Positions 18,669-27,338 are shown, counted from the stretch's first letter. The stretch: 64,000 nucleotides of DNA from Gemmatimonadota bacterium (GCA_016720805.1 JADKJZ010000002.1:124001-188000); one strand, 5' to 3'. A program made the numbers and translations. Notes: generated by a model not told the origin, from the sequence alone.

Positions 18669-18698
18669 GGTATTGTACCGAACGATCGGTACAATACC
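18669..18698. promoter_or_regulatory. perfect 13-bp-arm palindrome, probable TetR operator of the CMD operon
   Basis: GGTATTGTACCGA (18669-18681) and its exact reverse complement TCGGTACAATACC (18686-18698) are separated by ACGA. The right arm contains TACAAT, a good -10 hexamer, so repressor binding would block the polymerase. The start codon of the CMD gene lies 28 bp downstream. Confidence 0.85.
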
Positions 18699-18726
18699 TT
18701 TGCCTACTCAGCCACGGAGAAACACC

Positions 18727-19272
18727 ATGTCCCGGATTCAGCCCGTTCTTCCCTCGACCGCCACTGGCTTGCCCGCTGAGCACCTCGCCGCGACCAAGAA
18801 GCTCTTCGGGTCGACCCCGAACCTCTTCACGACCGCAGCCCAGTCCCCTGCAACCCTGGCCGCGATGAACGGCTTCTTCGCCTCGCTCGGCAAGGCCCCT
18901 CTGGGCGGGAAGGTCGGTGAGCAGGTCGCCATCGCCGTAGCCCAAGCCAATGGCTGCGAGTACTGCCTTTCGGCGCACACCGCCATCGGCGGAATGCATG
19001 GCGTCAGTGCCGCCAATCTCGCCTCGGCTCGCCACGGACACTCGGACGACCCGAAGACGCAAGCCGCCATCACGCTGGCGCTCGAGATCGTCCGCACCAA
19101 GGGTCGCGTGTCAGATGCGACGCTTGCGGCTGCTCGCACGGCGGGGTTCACTGACGGCGACATCGTGGAGGTGGTGGGCCACGTCGCCCTCAACATTTTC
19201 ACCAACTATCTGAACAACCTGGCCGAGACCGAAGTGGACTTCCCGCTCGTGGCGATCGAGCAGGCGGCCTAG
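18727..19272 (+). CDS. carboxymuconolactone decarboxylase (CMD/AhpD-like) family protein
   Basis: 181 residues from ATG 18727, with GGAGA just upstream. The AhpD-type core is EQVAIAVAQANGCEYCLSAH, containing the CxxC pair and following His of peroxidatic or disulfide-reductase members. Relatives act in peroxide defence or aromatic breakdown. The two cysteines favour a redox role. It is the first gene behind the TetR operator, followed 4 bp later by the MOSC gene. Confidence 0.88.
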   Translation: MSRIQPVLPSTATGLPAEHLAATKKLFGSTPNLFTTAAQSPATLAAMNGFFASLGKAPLGGKVGEQVAIAVAQANGCEYCLSAHTAIGGMHGVSAANLASARHGHSDDPKTQAAITLALEIVRTKGRVSDATLAAARTAGFTDGDIVEVVGHVALNIFTNYLNNLAETEVDFPLVAIEQAA

Positions 19273-19276
19273 CCCG

Positions 19277-19924
19277 ATGGCGCTCACCCTCGGCCAGTTG
19301 TGGCGTTACCCGGTCAAGTCGATGGCCGGGCAGCAACTTGCCCACGCCACCCTCACCGACCTCGGCGTGCCGGGCGATCGACGGATCTGGGTGCGCGGTC
19401 CCGAGGGTGTGCGCACTGCGCGGAGACAATACCAACTGCTCGGATTGCGCGGGACGATCAGCTCTGAGGGCGAGGTGCTGGTCAATGGGCACGCATGGGA
19501 CTCCCGGGCGGCCGGCGATCTCGTGCGCGCCGCTGCGGGGGAGGACGCCTGGCTCGAACGCGCACCGATGGGCCACCAGTTCGACATCTTGCCGTTGCTG
19601 GTGGCCACCGATGGGGCAGTCACCGCATTCGGGCGTGACATTCGGCGACTACGGCCCAATCTTCTGATCAACGGCGTCGAGGGGATGGCCGAGACCACCT
19701 GGGAAGGCGCGGAACTCGAGATCGGCGACGCGATCATCGAACTCGACTCGCTCCGCGGACGCTGTCCGATGACGACGGTCGACCCAGACACGATCACCCG
19801 GGATCCCGCTGTGCTCAAGGATATCGGACGACGCTTCGGAGGGAAGCTCGCACTCAACGCGGCTGTCGGTCGCGGTGGGAATATCACCGTCGGGGACCCC
19901 GTCACCCTTCACCGCAGGAGGTAG
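19277..19924 (+). CDS. MOSC domain protein (MOSC N-terminal beta-barrel + MOSC)
   Basis: 215 residues. It opens with the MOSC_N barrel (LWRYPVKSMAGQQL) and ends with a compact MOSC domain that carries the conserved cysteine in SLRGRCPMTTVDP, the residue that binds sulfur or molybdenum cofactor in mARC and YcbX relatives. YcbX/mARC proteins reduce N-hydroxylated compounds. This copy has no ferredoxin domain, so electrons must come from a partner. It is the second gene of the TetR-controlled operon. Confidence 0.88.
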   Translation: MALTLGQLWRYPVKSMAGQQLAHATLTDLGVPGDRRIWVRGPEGVRTARRQYQLLGLRGTISSEGEVLVNGHAWDSRAAGDLVRAAAGEDAWLERAPMGHQFDILPLLVATDGAVTAFGRDIRRLRPNLLINGVEGMAETTWEGAELEIGDAIIELDSLRGRCPMTTVDPDTITRDPAVLKDIGRRFGGKLALNAAVGRGGNITVGDPVTLHRRR

Positions 19925-19929
19925 CACGC

Positions 19930-20391
19930 ATGCGTCCACCTATCCCCCCGTTCGATATCGCCTCCGCCACGCTCAAGGTGCGCGCCGCGGAGGACGCCTG
20001 GAATCGGCGCGACCCCGCCAAGGTCGCGCTCGCCTACACACCGGACAGTCGGTGGCGGAATCGCTCGGAGTTCATCACCGGCCGCGCCGAGATTGAGGCG
20101 TTCTTGACGCGGAAGTGGGCCAAGGAACAGGAGTACCGACTGATCAAGGAGCTGTGGGCGGTCACCGGCGATCGCATCGCGGTGCGCTTCGTCTATGAGT
20201 GGCGGGACGCCGATGGCCAGTGGTTCCGCTCGCACGGCAACGAGAACTGGCGCTTCGATGCGGAGGGCTACATGGCCGAACGGCACGCGAGCATCAATGA
20301 CGTGCCGATCAGCGAGGCGGAGCGGAAGTTCCGCTGGGAGCAGGGCGTGCGACCGGCTGACCATCCCGGGTTGAGCGAGCTCGGACTCTGA
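19930..20391 (+). CDS. DUF1348 / NTF2-like protein
   Basis: 153 residues with a strong DUF1348 pattern: WNRRDPAKVALAYTPDSRWR, FLTRKWAKEQEYRLIKEL, GQWFRSHGNENW and the ending DDHPGLSEL-like. NTF2-like folds form a cone with a ligand pocket; the family has no proven reaction. AGGAGG at 19916-19921 overlaps the MOSC stop and places the ATG at 19930, so it is the third gene of the operon. Confidence 0.88.
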   Translation: MRPPIPPFDIASATLKVRAAEDAWNRRDPAKVALAYTPDSRWRNRSEFITGRAEIEAFLTRKWAKEQEYRLIKELWAVTGDRIAVRFVYEWRDADGQWFRSHGNENWRFDAEGYMAERHASINDVPISEAERKFRWEQGVRPADHPGLSELGL

Positions 20392-20422
20392 GCGCCGTCT
20401 GGCATGGTGGCGGGTGTTGTCG

Positions 20423-20929
20423 CTAGGTCGGGGACGATCCGACAGCTGCCCCGAGCGCCAGTTCCACGTCGCCACGCATCGACTCCGGCGTGTCGGTCGG
20501 TGCGTAGCGCTTGATCACCGCCCCGTCTCGTCCGACCAGAAACTTCGTGAAGTTCCACTTGATCGCCTCGGTGCCGAGCATGCCGGGCCGCTCCTCCTTC
20601 AGCAGGCGGAACAGCGGGTGCGTGTCATCGCCATTGACGTCGATCTTCGCGAACATCGGGAAGGTCACGTCGTAGCTGGTCGAGCAGAAGGTCGTAATGT
20701 CGGCCTCGCTCCCGGGTTCCTGCGCGCCGAACTGGTTGCAGGGAAAGCCGAGCACGGTGAGGCCCTGCGGGCCCAGTGCGCGGTGGAGCGCTTCGAGTCC
20801 GGCATACTGGGGCGTGAGGCCGCATTCGCTCGCGGTGTTCACGATCAGCAACACCTTCCCGCGGTACTGGGCGAGCGTCTGTTCGGTGCCGTCGATGGTG
20901 CGCACGGGAATGTCGTAGAGGGTGGTCAT
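20423..20929 (-). CDS. glutathione peroxidase (Cys type)
   Basis: 168 residues from ATG 20929; an upstream start at 20974 would add a proline/arginine-rich tail unlike the family. Peroxidatic Cys36 sits in NTASECGLTPQY, with GFPCNQFG and WNFTKFLV supplying the Gln, Trp and Asn of the active site. These enzymes reduce peroxides, usually with thioredoxin in bacteria. No signal peptide, so cytoplasmic. Convergent with the DUF1348 gene. Confidence 0.93.
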   Translation of the reverse strand: MTTLYDIPVRTIDGTEQTLAQYRGKVLLIVNTASECGLTPQYAGLEALHRALGPQGLTVLGFPCNQFGAQEPGSEADITTFCSTSYDVTFPMFAKIDVNGDDTHPLFRLLKEERPGMLGTEAIKWNFTKFLVGRDGAVIKRYAPTDTPESMRGDVELALGAAVGSSPT

Positions 20930-21032
20930 CCCGCAATATCGAGGGGGTGGGGGCCTGCGACCACCCTGGCGCACCGATGTGGAACTCTGGTGGTAGAATT
21001 CCAGTCAGGAAGAACTCGAACCAGGGATCTCG

Positions 21033-23426
21033 ATGCGTCGTCCGGCCTGTCTCGCCCTGTTGGTCGCTGCCACCGCGTGCGGCGGTGCCGCTCCTGTTGA
21101 CCCGGTCCCGCCGCCGCCTCCCCCGCCGGGGAGTGCGACCGGACGTCCGATTTTCACCAGCACCGCCGTGGGGAGCGGCGGTGGCACCATCCGCTATACC
21201 AAGGCAGGTGACCCACTCGATGGTTTGTCCATCACGGTGCCCGCGGGGGCGTACACCGGGGCCACGTCGTGGACCCTCGTTGCAGATTCTGCCGCCGTAC
21301 CGTCCTTGCCGACCGGTTTTTCCCAGGTCGGGCCGACGCTGCTGATCGGGAACGGGCAGGGATACGCCAGCAGCAACATGACGCTCACGATGCCGATGCA
21401 ACTGGCCGCGACCGAGACGGTGGCACCCTTCTACTTTGACCCCGCCACCAACACCCTCGAAGGGATTCCGATCGTTGCCGCCACGGAGAACTCCGTGACG
21501 CTTGCCACCAAGCATTTCAGCGCCAGCCAGATGGCCATTCCCGGGAGCGGCCCCTCGCTCGGCACGGCGCCGGCATCGCTCAGGCAAGCATTCGGCGATA
21601 TCCATATCGTGTGGGTCAAGACCACCACGGCCTCACTGGTCGGCAGCTGGAGCTCCACGTTCCGCCCCGGTGTGGACGACTGGGAATTCACCAACTATGG
21701 CGATTTTGTCGGGCCGGGTGGCGACTGCGAAGGTATGAGCATCACGGCGATGTTTTATCACTATTACTTCCATCCCACCGCCGCGGGGAAGGGGCTGTAT
21801 CACCAGTTCGACACCACCCTGGTGAATCAATGGGACAACATCCAGGGGATCCGCTTCGCGGGTGGTGTTCAGGGTGACTACGAGGAGATCTGGGATTCCG
21901 GCGTCCGCCAACTGTACACGCTCATCGAGCAGGGAATCGCGGCCGGCATCCAGACGAAATTTCTGACCTCCACCTGGATTCTCCTCACCCTCAAGCTGAC
22001 CCAGCAACCGGTCTTGATGGCCTTGCAGGGCACGAGCGGCGGGCACCGGGTCGTGGCCTATGCCGCGACCTTCGACGGCACAAAGACGGTGGTGTCGTTC
22101 GCCGATCCGAATGACCCTGGCGTCGCCAGGACCATGAACTTCGTCTCGGGCGTCGCGACGCCGGTCTCAATGCAGCAGAATGTCAGCAGCCCGGCGACGG
22201 CCTACGGGAAGGTCTGGGCCCTCGGCGTCACGGCGGAAGTCCCGCTTCGGCAAATCAATGCTCGGTGGCAAGAGTTTGTCGCGCGAACCTCAAGCAGGGA
22301 CCGCTATCCCGCGACGTACCAGTTGGAGGATTCGCTCACCGTGGATCAGAGCTGGGCGCGCGTGGTGCCAGGTGACACGGTCTGGACCGGACAAGGACTC
22401 ACCGTGCGCTTCATGTGCAGCGCGTGTACGGTGCGCGCTGTGGCCGGCACCGACCAGCAATTCGTCTACTTCTGGGAGGAGGACGGTAGCAGGCCAGTCT
22501 CCTCGCTTAACATTCCCGACGGCTTCTCCACCTACTTGATGGTGTTCAAGGCGCTCTCGCCGTATCCCGCGAGCGACCCCGGGCAGCTCGGTTTCGTCGA
22601 CGTCCAGAAGATGACGGTCGGATATCACGTGCTGACCGTCACGGCGCCCGCTGGAATCACCGGGGCCGTTCCCGCCAAGCTGACGGCTCACCCAGGCGTC
22701 CTGGCCAGGGCGCAGTCGATCTATGTCTGGCAGTTCAACGATGGGACCACCCCCGCCACGGTGACGGTCACCGGCGATAGCACGGTGACGCATGCCTTTC
22801 CCGTTGGTGGGCCCTATACGGTGTCTGTCACCATGCGTGACCCGGTCCGCGCACCAGCCGCGACCGGCTTCGGGACGGCCACCGTGCCGGTCACGGCGGC
22901 GCCCACCAACTTCGCCTGGCGGTTCACGTCGGCCACGCTGGTCTCGTCGCAGTTGCCGCCTGGTGGCATCGGCAGCGAGAAGTCCGACACGACGATCTTC
23001 AACCTGTTCAACGGCTGGAGCCAGAGTCTCACGAGCACGCCACAGAACTCGTTGCTCTTCCTGTACAACGTTCCCAGTCCGGCATGTCGCGCGCTCTATC
23101 TGGAGCAGTTCCCTCCAGGACAATATGCCCCCGTCCTCGATTCCTCCTTCTCGGGTGTGCTCAAGGCATTCCTCGGCTCCGACTGTCCGCCAGACCCCTC
23201 GTACATTTGGTCGTTGACGATGGGGACGCTCGGGAGCGGGACGCTGATCGCCTCGGCCGTGAACATTCCGCAGCCGGATGAGATTTCGCTCCCAGGTGGT
23301 TCGCTGAATGCCACGATGTCAGGGCTCACGCTCACCGGCACGCTGATCTGGCCCGTGCGATACAGCAGTGGCCTTGCATACCACACCTTCAGTTTCCAGG
23401 CGACGCGGGTGTTGCCCCCTCCGTAA
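21033..23426 (+). CDS. large lipoprotein with ZU5-like, papain-like and PKD-like domains
   Basis: 797 residues. A signal peptide ends in a lipobox (Cys16 in VAATACGG) and is followed by a proline-rich linker. Residues about 45-170 match a ZU5-like region (GGGTIRYTKAGDPL, ITVPAGA). A papain-like fold follows: Cys232 in GGDCEGMS, His338 in GGHRVVAYA and Asp358 or Asn360 in FADPNDPG form a plausible triad. About residues 565-605 look like a PKD domain (YVWQFNDGTTP to PYTVSV), and a C-terminal beta region follows. It should sit on the cell surface or in the periplasm. The ZU5-like and PKD parts are shared with the protein at 51648-54368, which lacks the protease part. Confidence 0.75.
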   Translation: MRRPACLALLVAATACGGAAPVDPVPPPPPPPGSATGRPIFTSTAVGSGGGTIRYTKAGDPLDGLSITVPAGAYTGATSWTLVADSAAVPSLPTGFSQVGPTLLIGNGQGYASSNMTLTMPMQLAATETVAPFYFDPATNTLEGIPIVAATENSVTLATKHFSASQMAIPGSGPSLGTAPASLRQAFGDIHIVWVKTTTASLVGSWSSTFRPGVDDWEFTNYGDFVGPGGDCEGMSITAMFYHYYFHPTAAGKGLYHQFDTTLVNQWDNIQGIRFAGGVQGDYEEIWDSGVRQLYTLIEQGIAAGIQTKFLTSTWILLTLKLTQQPVLMALQGTSGGHRVVAYAATFDGTKTVVSFADPNDPGVARTMNFVSGVATPVSMQQNVSSPATAYGKVWALGVTAEVPLRQINARWQEFVARTSSRDRYPATYQLEDSLTVDQSWARVVPGDTVWTGQGLTVRFMCSACTVRAVAGTDQQFVYFWEEDGSRPVSSLNIPDGFSTYLMVFKALSPYPASDPGQLGFVDVQKMTVGYHVLTVTAPAGITGAVPAKLTAHPGVLARAQSIYVWQFNDGTTPATVTVTGDSTVTHAFPVGGPYTVSVTMRDPVRAPAATGFGTATVPVTAAPTNFAWRFTSATLVSSQLPPGGIGSEKSDTTIFNLFNGWSQSLTSTPQNSLLFLYNVPSPACRALYLEQFPPGQYAPVLDSSFSGVLKAFLGSDCPPDPSYIWSLTMGTLGSGTLIASAVNIPQPDEISLPGGSLNATMSGLTLTGTLIWPVRYSSGLAYHTFSFQATRVLPPP

Positions 23427-23520
23427 GGCGGATGCGCGCTCGGGGCCAAGGTGTGCTCCAGTGCGCTTCAGGCTCGCGCCTTCTCCGCCACCTCCGGCTC
23501 GATTCCGGCGCGCCCCTCCC

Positions 23521-23970
23521 TCAGTCGTCCGGCCAGATGCGCTGCTCGGATCCGGACGCGCCAAAGGTGAATCGCATGCTGGCCCAGCCCGATACCGCGC
23601 AGCCCTGGTACAAGGCAGGCACGAAAATGAGGTCGCGGCTGAACTTCCTGAGTTTGCGCACGAATCCAGAGTCGGGCATCCCTGTCACGATCGTGCTGTC
23701 GACCTTCCCACGTCGATCGACTCGCATCGTCAACGTGACCAACGAATCGAGGTACTTCTTCGGTGGTTGCCCCTTGATGATGACCATGGAACGCACGTAG
23801 GGTTTCCAGTACACGCCGCGTGTCGTGTCGCCCGGAGCCGGCAGGAAGACCTCTGTGCACTCCACCTCCGGCCGACGCGGCGGTCGTTCGCCCGTTTGCA
23901 CGACCAATTGCCCTGATGCGGGAGTGGCCACAGTGAGCAACGCCGCCAGGGCGAGAAGAAGCCGAGTCAT
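23521..23970 (-). CDS. secreted TonB C-terminal-like protein
   Basis: 149 residues with a clear signal peptide (RLLLALAALLTVATPASGQ). The remainder resembles the TonB C-terminal fold: VTLTMRVDRRGKVDSTIV followed by FSRDLIFVPALYQGCAVSGW. It lacks the N-terminal membrane anchor and proline-rich spacer of a true TonB, so it is not expected to energise a receptor by itself. It is convergent with the papain-like lipoprotein gene. Confidence 0.7.
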   Translation of the reverse strand: MTRLLLALAALLTVATPASGQLVVQTGERPPRRPEVECTEVFLPAPGDTTRGVYWKPYVRSMVIIKGQPPKKYLDSLVTLTMRVDRRGKVDSTIVTGMPDSGFVRKLRKFSRDLIFVPALYQGCAVSGWASMRFTFGASGSEQRIWPDD

Positions 23971-24084
23971 CTGGTACTCCGAGGGTGGTGCCTACAATCC
24001 TGGCTGCAGGGGTCGGTCGCGCGCCACTGCGCGCGCGGCCCGATTATCATTGCCTCCTTCTCCAAACCCTTTCCCGAGACTGTC

Positions 24085-24489
24085 ATGACCGCTCCTGCGC
24101 TGAACGCGACCAACCTGGGCTGCTCCATCACCTGCACCGACCTCGCGGCCTCGATCCGCTTCTACCGCGATGCCATCGGGTTCGCCGTGGCGCAGCAATT
24201 CGAGAACGAGGGGAAGGTCGTCGCCGCCGTGATCGTCGCCGGCAACATCCAGATCGTTCTCAACCAGGACGACGGCAAGCTCGGCTGGGACCGGATCAAG
24301 GGGCAGGGCTGCTACCTGCAGATCAACGTCCCGACCTACGCCGACGTCGACAGCACGGCCGAGCGGATCAAGGCCAACGGCGGAACGCTGCTGAGCGAGC
24401 CGGCCGATCGCCCGTGGGGCGCGCGGATGTTCCAGTTCAAGGATCCCGACGGCTTCAAGCTCGGGGTGTCGACGCCGCTGGTGGCGTAG
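24085..24489 (+). CDS. VOC family protein (glyoxalase-like)
   Basis: 134 residues. Opening CSITCTDLAASIRFYRDAIG, central IQIVLNQDD and the C-terminal FQFKDPDGFKLGV strand are typical of single VOC modules. Metal ligands cannot be assigned safely. The start is the first ATG after a purine-rich GAGA. It ends 13 bp from the convergent cupin gene. Confidence 0.87.
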   Translation: MTAPALNATNLGCSITCTDLAASIRFYRDAIGFAVAQQFENEGKVVAAVIVAGNIQIVLNQDDGKLGWDRIKGQGCYLQINVPTYADVDSTAERIKANGGTLLSEPADRPWGARMFQFKDPDGFKLGVSTPLVA

Positions 24490-24502
24490 GCCCGACGGAC
24501 CG

Positions 24503-24865
24503 CTAGAGCCGAACGCCCTGGGGTGCGGTGAACGTCGGATCCTCGACGTTCCCCGTGTTCCGGGTCGCGGCGGGCTCGAAGATCAGCACCTCGACCTCCT
24601 CGTCCGCGACCGTGCGGTGTTCCACGCCGCGCGGTACCACGAGGAACTCGCCGGGACCGAGCTCCACCACGCTGTTCCGGAACTCGACCAGGAAATGGCC
24701 GCGCACGCCGAGGAAGAGCTCGTCCTCGTGGTCGTGCTGGTGCCACACGAACGTTCCCTTGAACTTCGCGAGCTTGACCTCCTGCCCGTTCAGTTCGCCG
24801 ACGACCTTGGGGCGCCAATGCTCTGTGATCAGGGCGAACTTCTCGGCGAGGTTGACCTTGTCCAT
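24503..24865 (-). CDS. cupin domain protein
   Basis: 120 residues, one cupin barrel. Motif 1 is WHQHDHEDELFLGVRGHFLVEF (His, His, Glu ligands) and motif 2 is PGEFLVVPRGVEHR (final His). Such single cupins bind a metal and act as isomerases, oxygenases or sugar binders. A divergent start lies about 57 bp from the end of the ICMT-like gene. The specific reaction cannot be read from the sequence. Confidence 0.88.
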   Translation of the reverse strand: MDKVNLAEKFALITEHWRPKVVGELNGQEVKLAKFKGTFVWHQHDHEDELFLGVRGHFLVEFRNSVVELGPGEFLVVPRGVEHRTVADEEVEVLIFEPAATRNTGNVEDPTFTAPQGVRL

Positions 24866-24922
24866 CGTCCCTCCCAGATGCGCACGTGGCGCTCGGCCTG
24901 CGGTGGTCGTCCCAACCTCCGC

Positions 24923-25411
24923 TCAGAACCAGCGACGCACCCGCGCGCGATACGCTCGGTAGTCCTCGCCGAAGAGTCGCTCGAGATAGCGTTCCTCGCG
25001 ATGGATCACCCCCACCTGCATCACCGCCAGCACCACCGGCAGGGCAAGCAGTGGCCAGACGCTGTTCCGCCAGACCGCGATGCCGAGATAGCAGAGCGTG
25101 AAGCCGACATACATCGGGTTCCGCGAGAAGCGATACGGCCCGACTGTCACCAGCGCCTTGGTCGGCTTCCAGGGCTCGGGATGGGTGCGTGCCTTCCGGA
25201 AGGCGAGCACGGCCGGGAGTGCAATGAAGCCGAGGAGTACCAGCACGAGCGCACCCGGCATCGTGGCGCGTCCGGCGACGAGCGGCCACGGCGACCAGCG
25301 GTTGAGCAGCAGGCCTGCCAGCAGCGGGACGCCGTAGATGAGCGGCGGCGGGGCGATCACTCCGGCGGTCCTGGCGCGCGGGGTGTCTGGCGTGTGCGTC
25401 CCGGAGGACAT
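24923..25411 (-). CDS. isoprenylcysteine carboxyl methyltransferase-like (ICMT/PEMT) membrane protein
   Basis: 162 residues from ATG 25411. About four hydrophobic segments; the C-terminal half carries the conserved VGPYRFSRNPMYVGF and the EERYLERLFGEDYRAYRARV stretch that bind S-adenosylmethionine in this family. Bacterial members are mostly of unknown substrate. Earlier in-frame codons belong to the decayed sequence upstream, so the true start is best placed here. Confidence 0.85.
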   Translation of the reverse strand: MSSGTHTPDTPRARTAGVIAPPPLIYGVPLLAGLLLNRWSPWPLVAGRATMPGALVLVLLGFIALPAVLAFRKARTHPEPWKPTKALVTVGPYRFSRNPMYVGFTLCYLGIAVWRNSVWPLLALPVVLAVMQVGVIHREERYLERLFGEDYRAYRARVRRWF

Positions 25412-25427
25412 CAGTCGTTCACACGCC

Positions 25428-26178
25428 CGACGGATCAGCCTGCCCTGCAGCGAGGTAGATCCATGTCGCCTGACTCCTTGGCGGGCATCCTGCAAAGTGC
25501 TCAGGATCCACCATGACCGAAATGCCCTTCGACGATCAGTGGATGCAGCCCTGATCCGGAATGCTGACCCAGACCTTCCGCGACGAGCGTCACGCCGATG
25601 AGGAGCAGGAAGCTCAGGGCCAGCATCTTGACCGTGGGATGCCGGTCCACAAAGCCGCTGATCGCGTCTGCGAAGAAGATCATGAACGAAATGGCAATCA
25701 GCAGCGCCGTGATCGCATCTGAGGTCGCGCTGGCGGCATCGACAAAGCGCTGAACGACCACTGCGGGAGTCGGCACGGCGAGCAGCATGATCTGGATGCC
25801 GCTTCCTCAAGGAGGGCGCCCCGAGCGGACATGGCGCCTTCATCGCCGCAGTCATCGGGTTCGCGGATATCGGCGTGCGGTTCGCGAGCAGGAAGAGACC
25901 GGCCGCGAGCAGGATCAGGTCCGTCCGGTGGTCACTGCACCGGCACTGGTGAAGAGCGGGGCCGTCAGCTTGATGATCCACGCCAGCGAAAAGAGCAGCG
26001 CGACCCGCGAAATGACGGCGAGCAGGAGGCCAAGGCGCCGCGCCTTCGATTGCTGGCTCGCCGGCAACTTGGACGCGAGGATGCTGATGAAGACCAGATT
26101 GTCGATCCCCAGCACGACCTCAAGCGCCGTCAGGGTCCCGAGTGCGATCCATGCCTGCGGGTCAGTCAGCCATTCCAT
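25428..26178 (-). pseudogene. mosaic pseudogene: TerC family membrane protein interleaved with SnoaL-like fragments
   Basis: Reading the minus strand from ATG 26178: a normal TerC N-terminus (MEWLTDPQAW, ALEVVLGIDNLVFISILASK) runs to a stop at 25915. It continues in other frames (LILLAAGLFLLA, then a HADIREPDD-type loop). At 25779-25690 there is a fragment like the start of the SnoaL-like protein at 26292 (AVPTPAVVVQRFVDAA). TerC then resumes (GFVDRHPTVKMLALSFLLLI, ending GLGQH at 25561). The end of the SnoaL-like protein follows (LIVEGHF, then out of frame LQGRLIRRA) to about 25428. Several frameshifts rule out one product. Confidence 0.75.
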
Positions 26179-26291
26179 TCGCCGACGTCGGCGCGCGCCG
26201 CAGCCTTCACGCCGCGCGGCGAGGTGGCGATCGCTGAAAGCGTGCATGGCATCGTCGCGCGGTGACCGATGTCAGCGCCGGGACGGGGCTG

Positions 26292-26684
26292 TTACGGCGC
26301 CTTCCCGTCCAGCACCCATGCGCGGCGGATCAACCCGCCCTGCACGAGGTACATCCAGGTTGCCTGTGTCCGTTCCGGCGGCCCGCCCGTGAAGTGCTCC
26401 TGGTCGATAACCAGGTTGCCCTCGACGATCCTCGGCTGCACCGTGATGCGCCAACCGGGCGGCATGGGCGGCAGCGACCGGGCGTAGCGGGCGCGGATGC
26501 TGTCGCGCCCCTGCGCGATGATCTGACCACCCGGAAAGCGCTCGAAGACGGCGTCCGGCGCGACCAGCAGTGCCATCGCATTCGCGTCGCGCGCATTGGC
26601 CGCATCGACGAAGCGCTGCACGACCACCTCTGGCGTCGGCACGGCGGCCTGTTGTGCTGACGCGTTCCCGGCGAGGGAGGGCAA
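26292..26684 (-). CDS. SnoaL/NTF2-like protein, probably secreted, 5' end possibly frameshifted
   Basis: 130 residues from a TTG at 26684. Core VVVQRFVDAANARDANAMAL, AVFERFPGGQIIAQGRDSIR and ATWMYLVQGGLIRRAWVL fit the SnoaL/NTF2 fold. The first residues (PSLAGNASAQQ) look like the end of a signal peptide, whose beginning (MTALCRSTALLAL) lies in another frame just upstream from about 26736. Either the gene has a single-base indel or the sequence has an error there. A damaged partial copy lies in the pseudogene at 25428-26178. Confidence 0.65.
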   Translation of the reverse strand: MPSLAGNASAQQAAVPTPEVVVQRFVDAANARDANAMALLVAPDAVFERFPGGQIIAQGRDSIRARYARSLPPMPPGWRITVQPRIVEGNLVIDQEHFTGGPPERTQATWMYLVQGGLIRRAWVLDGKAP

Positions 26685-26754
26685 GGAGTGCCGTGCTGCG
26701 ACAGAGTGCAGTCATCTGCGTGGTGGGGTTGGGCATCTCGTTCCTCAGGCGTGG

Positions 26755-27243
26755 TTAGTCGAGCCGGACAAATTCCATCTCCCAGTTCACTTCCCAGGTG
26801 ACGCCGCCGTCGACCGAGAAGGCCTGATCCCAACGGGGATGGCCCTCGGGTGAGATGCGCCAGCTGAAGCGGATTCGAACAGGCACACCGTTGAGCGAAT
26901 CCTCCGCGAAGAACAGGCCCACGCCATCGGAAAAGCGACCAACCACCGGCGTGTCGAGTGCCCCCGGGAAACGGCCGTCGAGCCACCAGATCGACCAGGT
27001 GCCCGCGGCCGGGTCAAACGAGCGAAGCGCCACCGCGCGGTAGCTCCCCGTCGGCAGGAAGAGCTGATTGTCCTCGACGTTGCCGAAGCCGCCCAGCGTC
27101 TTCTGCGTCGATGACAGTCCGTCGAAGGTCTCCCACTCGGTACACCCGGCCAGGCGCGCCTTGAGACGGCGATGATGGACGTGCCAGTCGCCGATGACGA
27201 AATCGAAATCCGTTGGAGCGGAGGGGTCGAGCGGTAGCGACAT
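26755..27243 (-). CDS. DUF1579-like protein
   Basis: 162 residues from ATG 27243. It opens with FDFVIGDWHVHHRRLKARL and continues WWLDGRFPGALDTPVVGRF and FSVDGGVTWEVNWEM. This beta-rich, tryptophan-rich pattern is that of small proteins usually labelled DUF1579, related to lipocalin-like ligand-binding folds. No signal peptide. Function unknown. It lies 95 bp downstream of the ankyrin/Clp-N gene on the same strand. Confidence 0.75.
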   Translation of the reverse strand: MSLPLDPSAPTDFDFVIGDWHVHHRRLKARLAGCTEWETFDGLSSTQKTLGGFGNVEDNQLFLPTGSYRAVALRSFDPAAGTWSIWWLDGRFPGALDTPVVGRFSDGVGLFFAEDSLNGVPVRIRFSWRISPEGHPRWDQAFSVDGGVTWEVNWEMEFVRLD

Positions 27244-27338
27244 GAGAACCCCAGGGAGGGAGCGCTGCAGGGAGGGCCCAGTCGAGGCCCGCGCGTGATG
27301 CTGGAATTCTAATGCGCGCGGACCACGGCGTGACGCCA

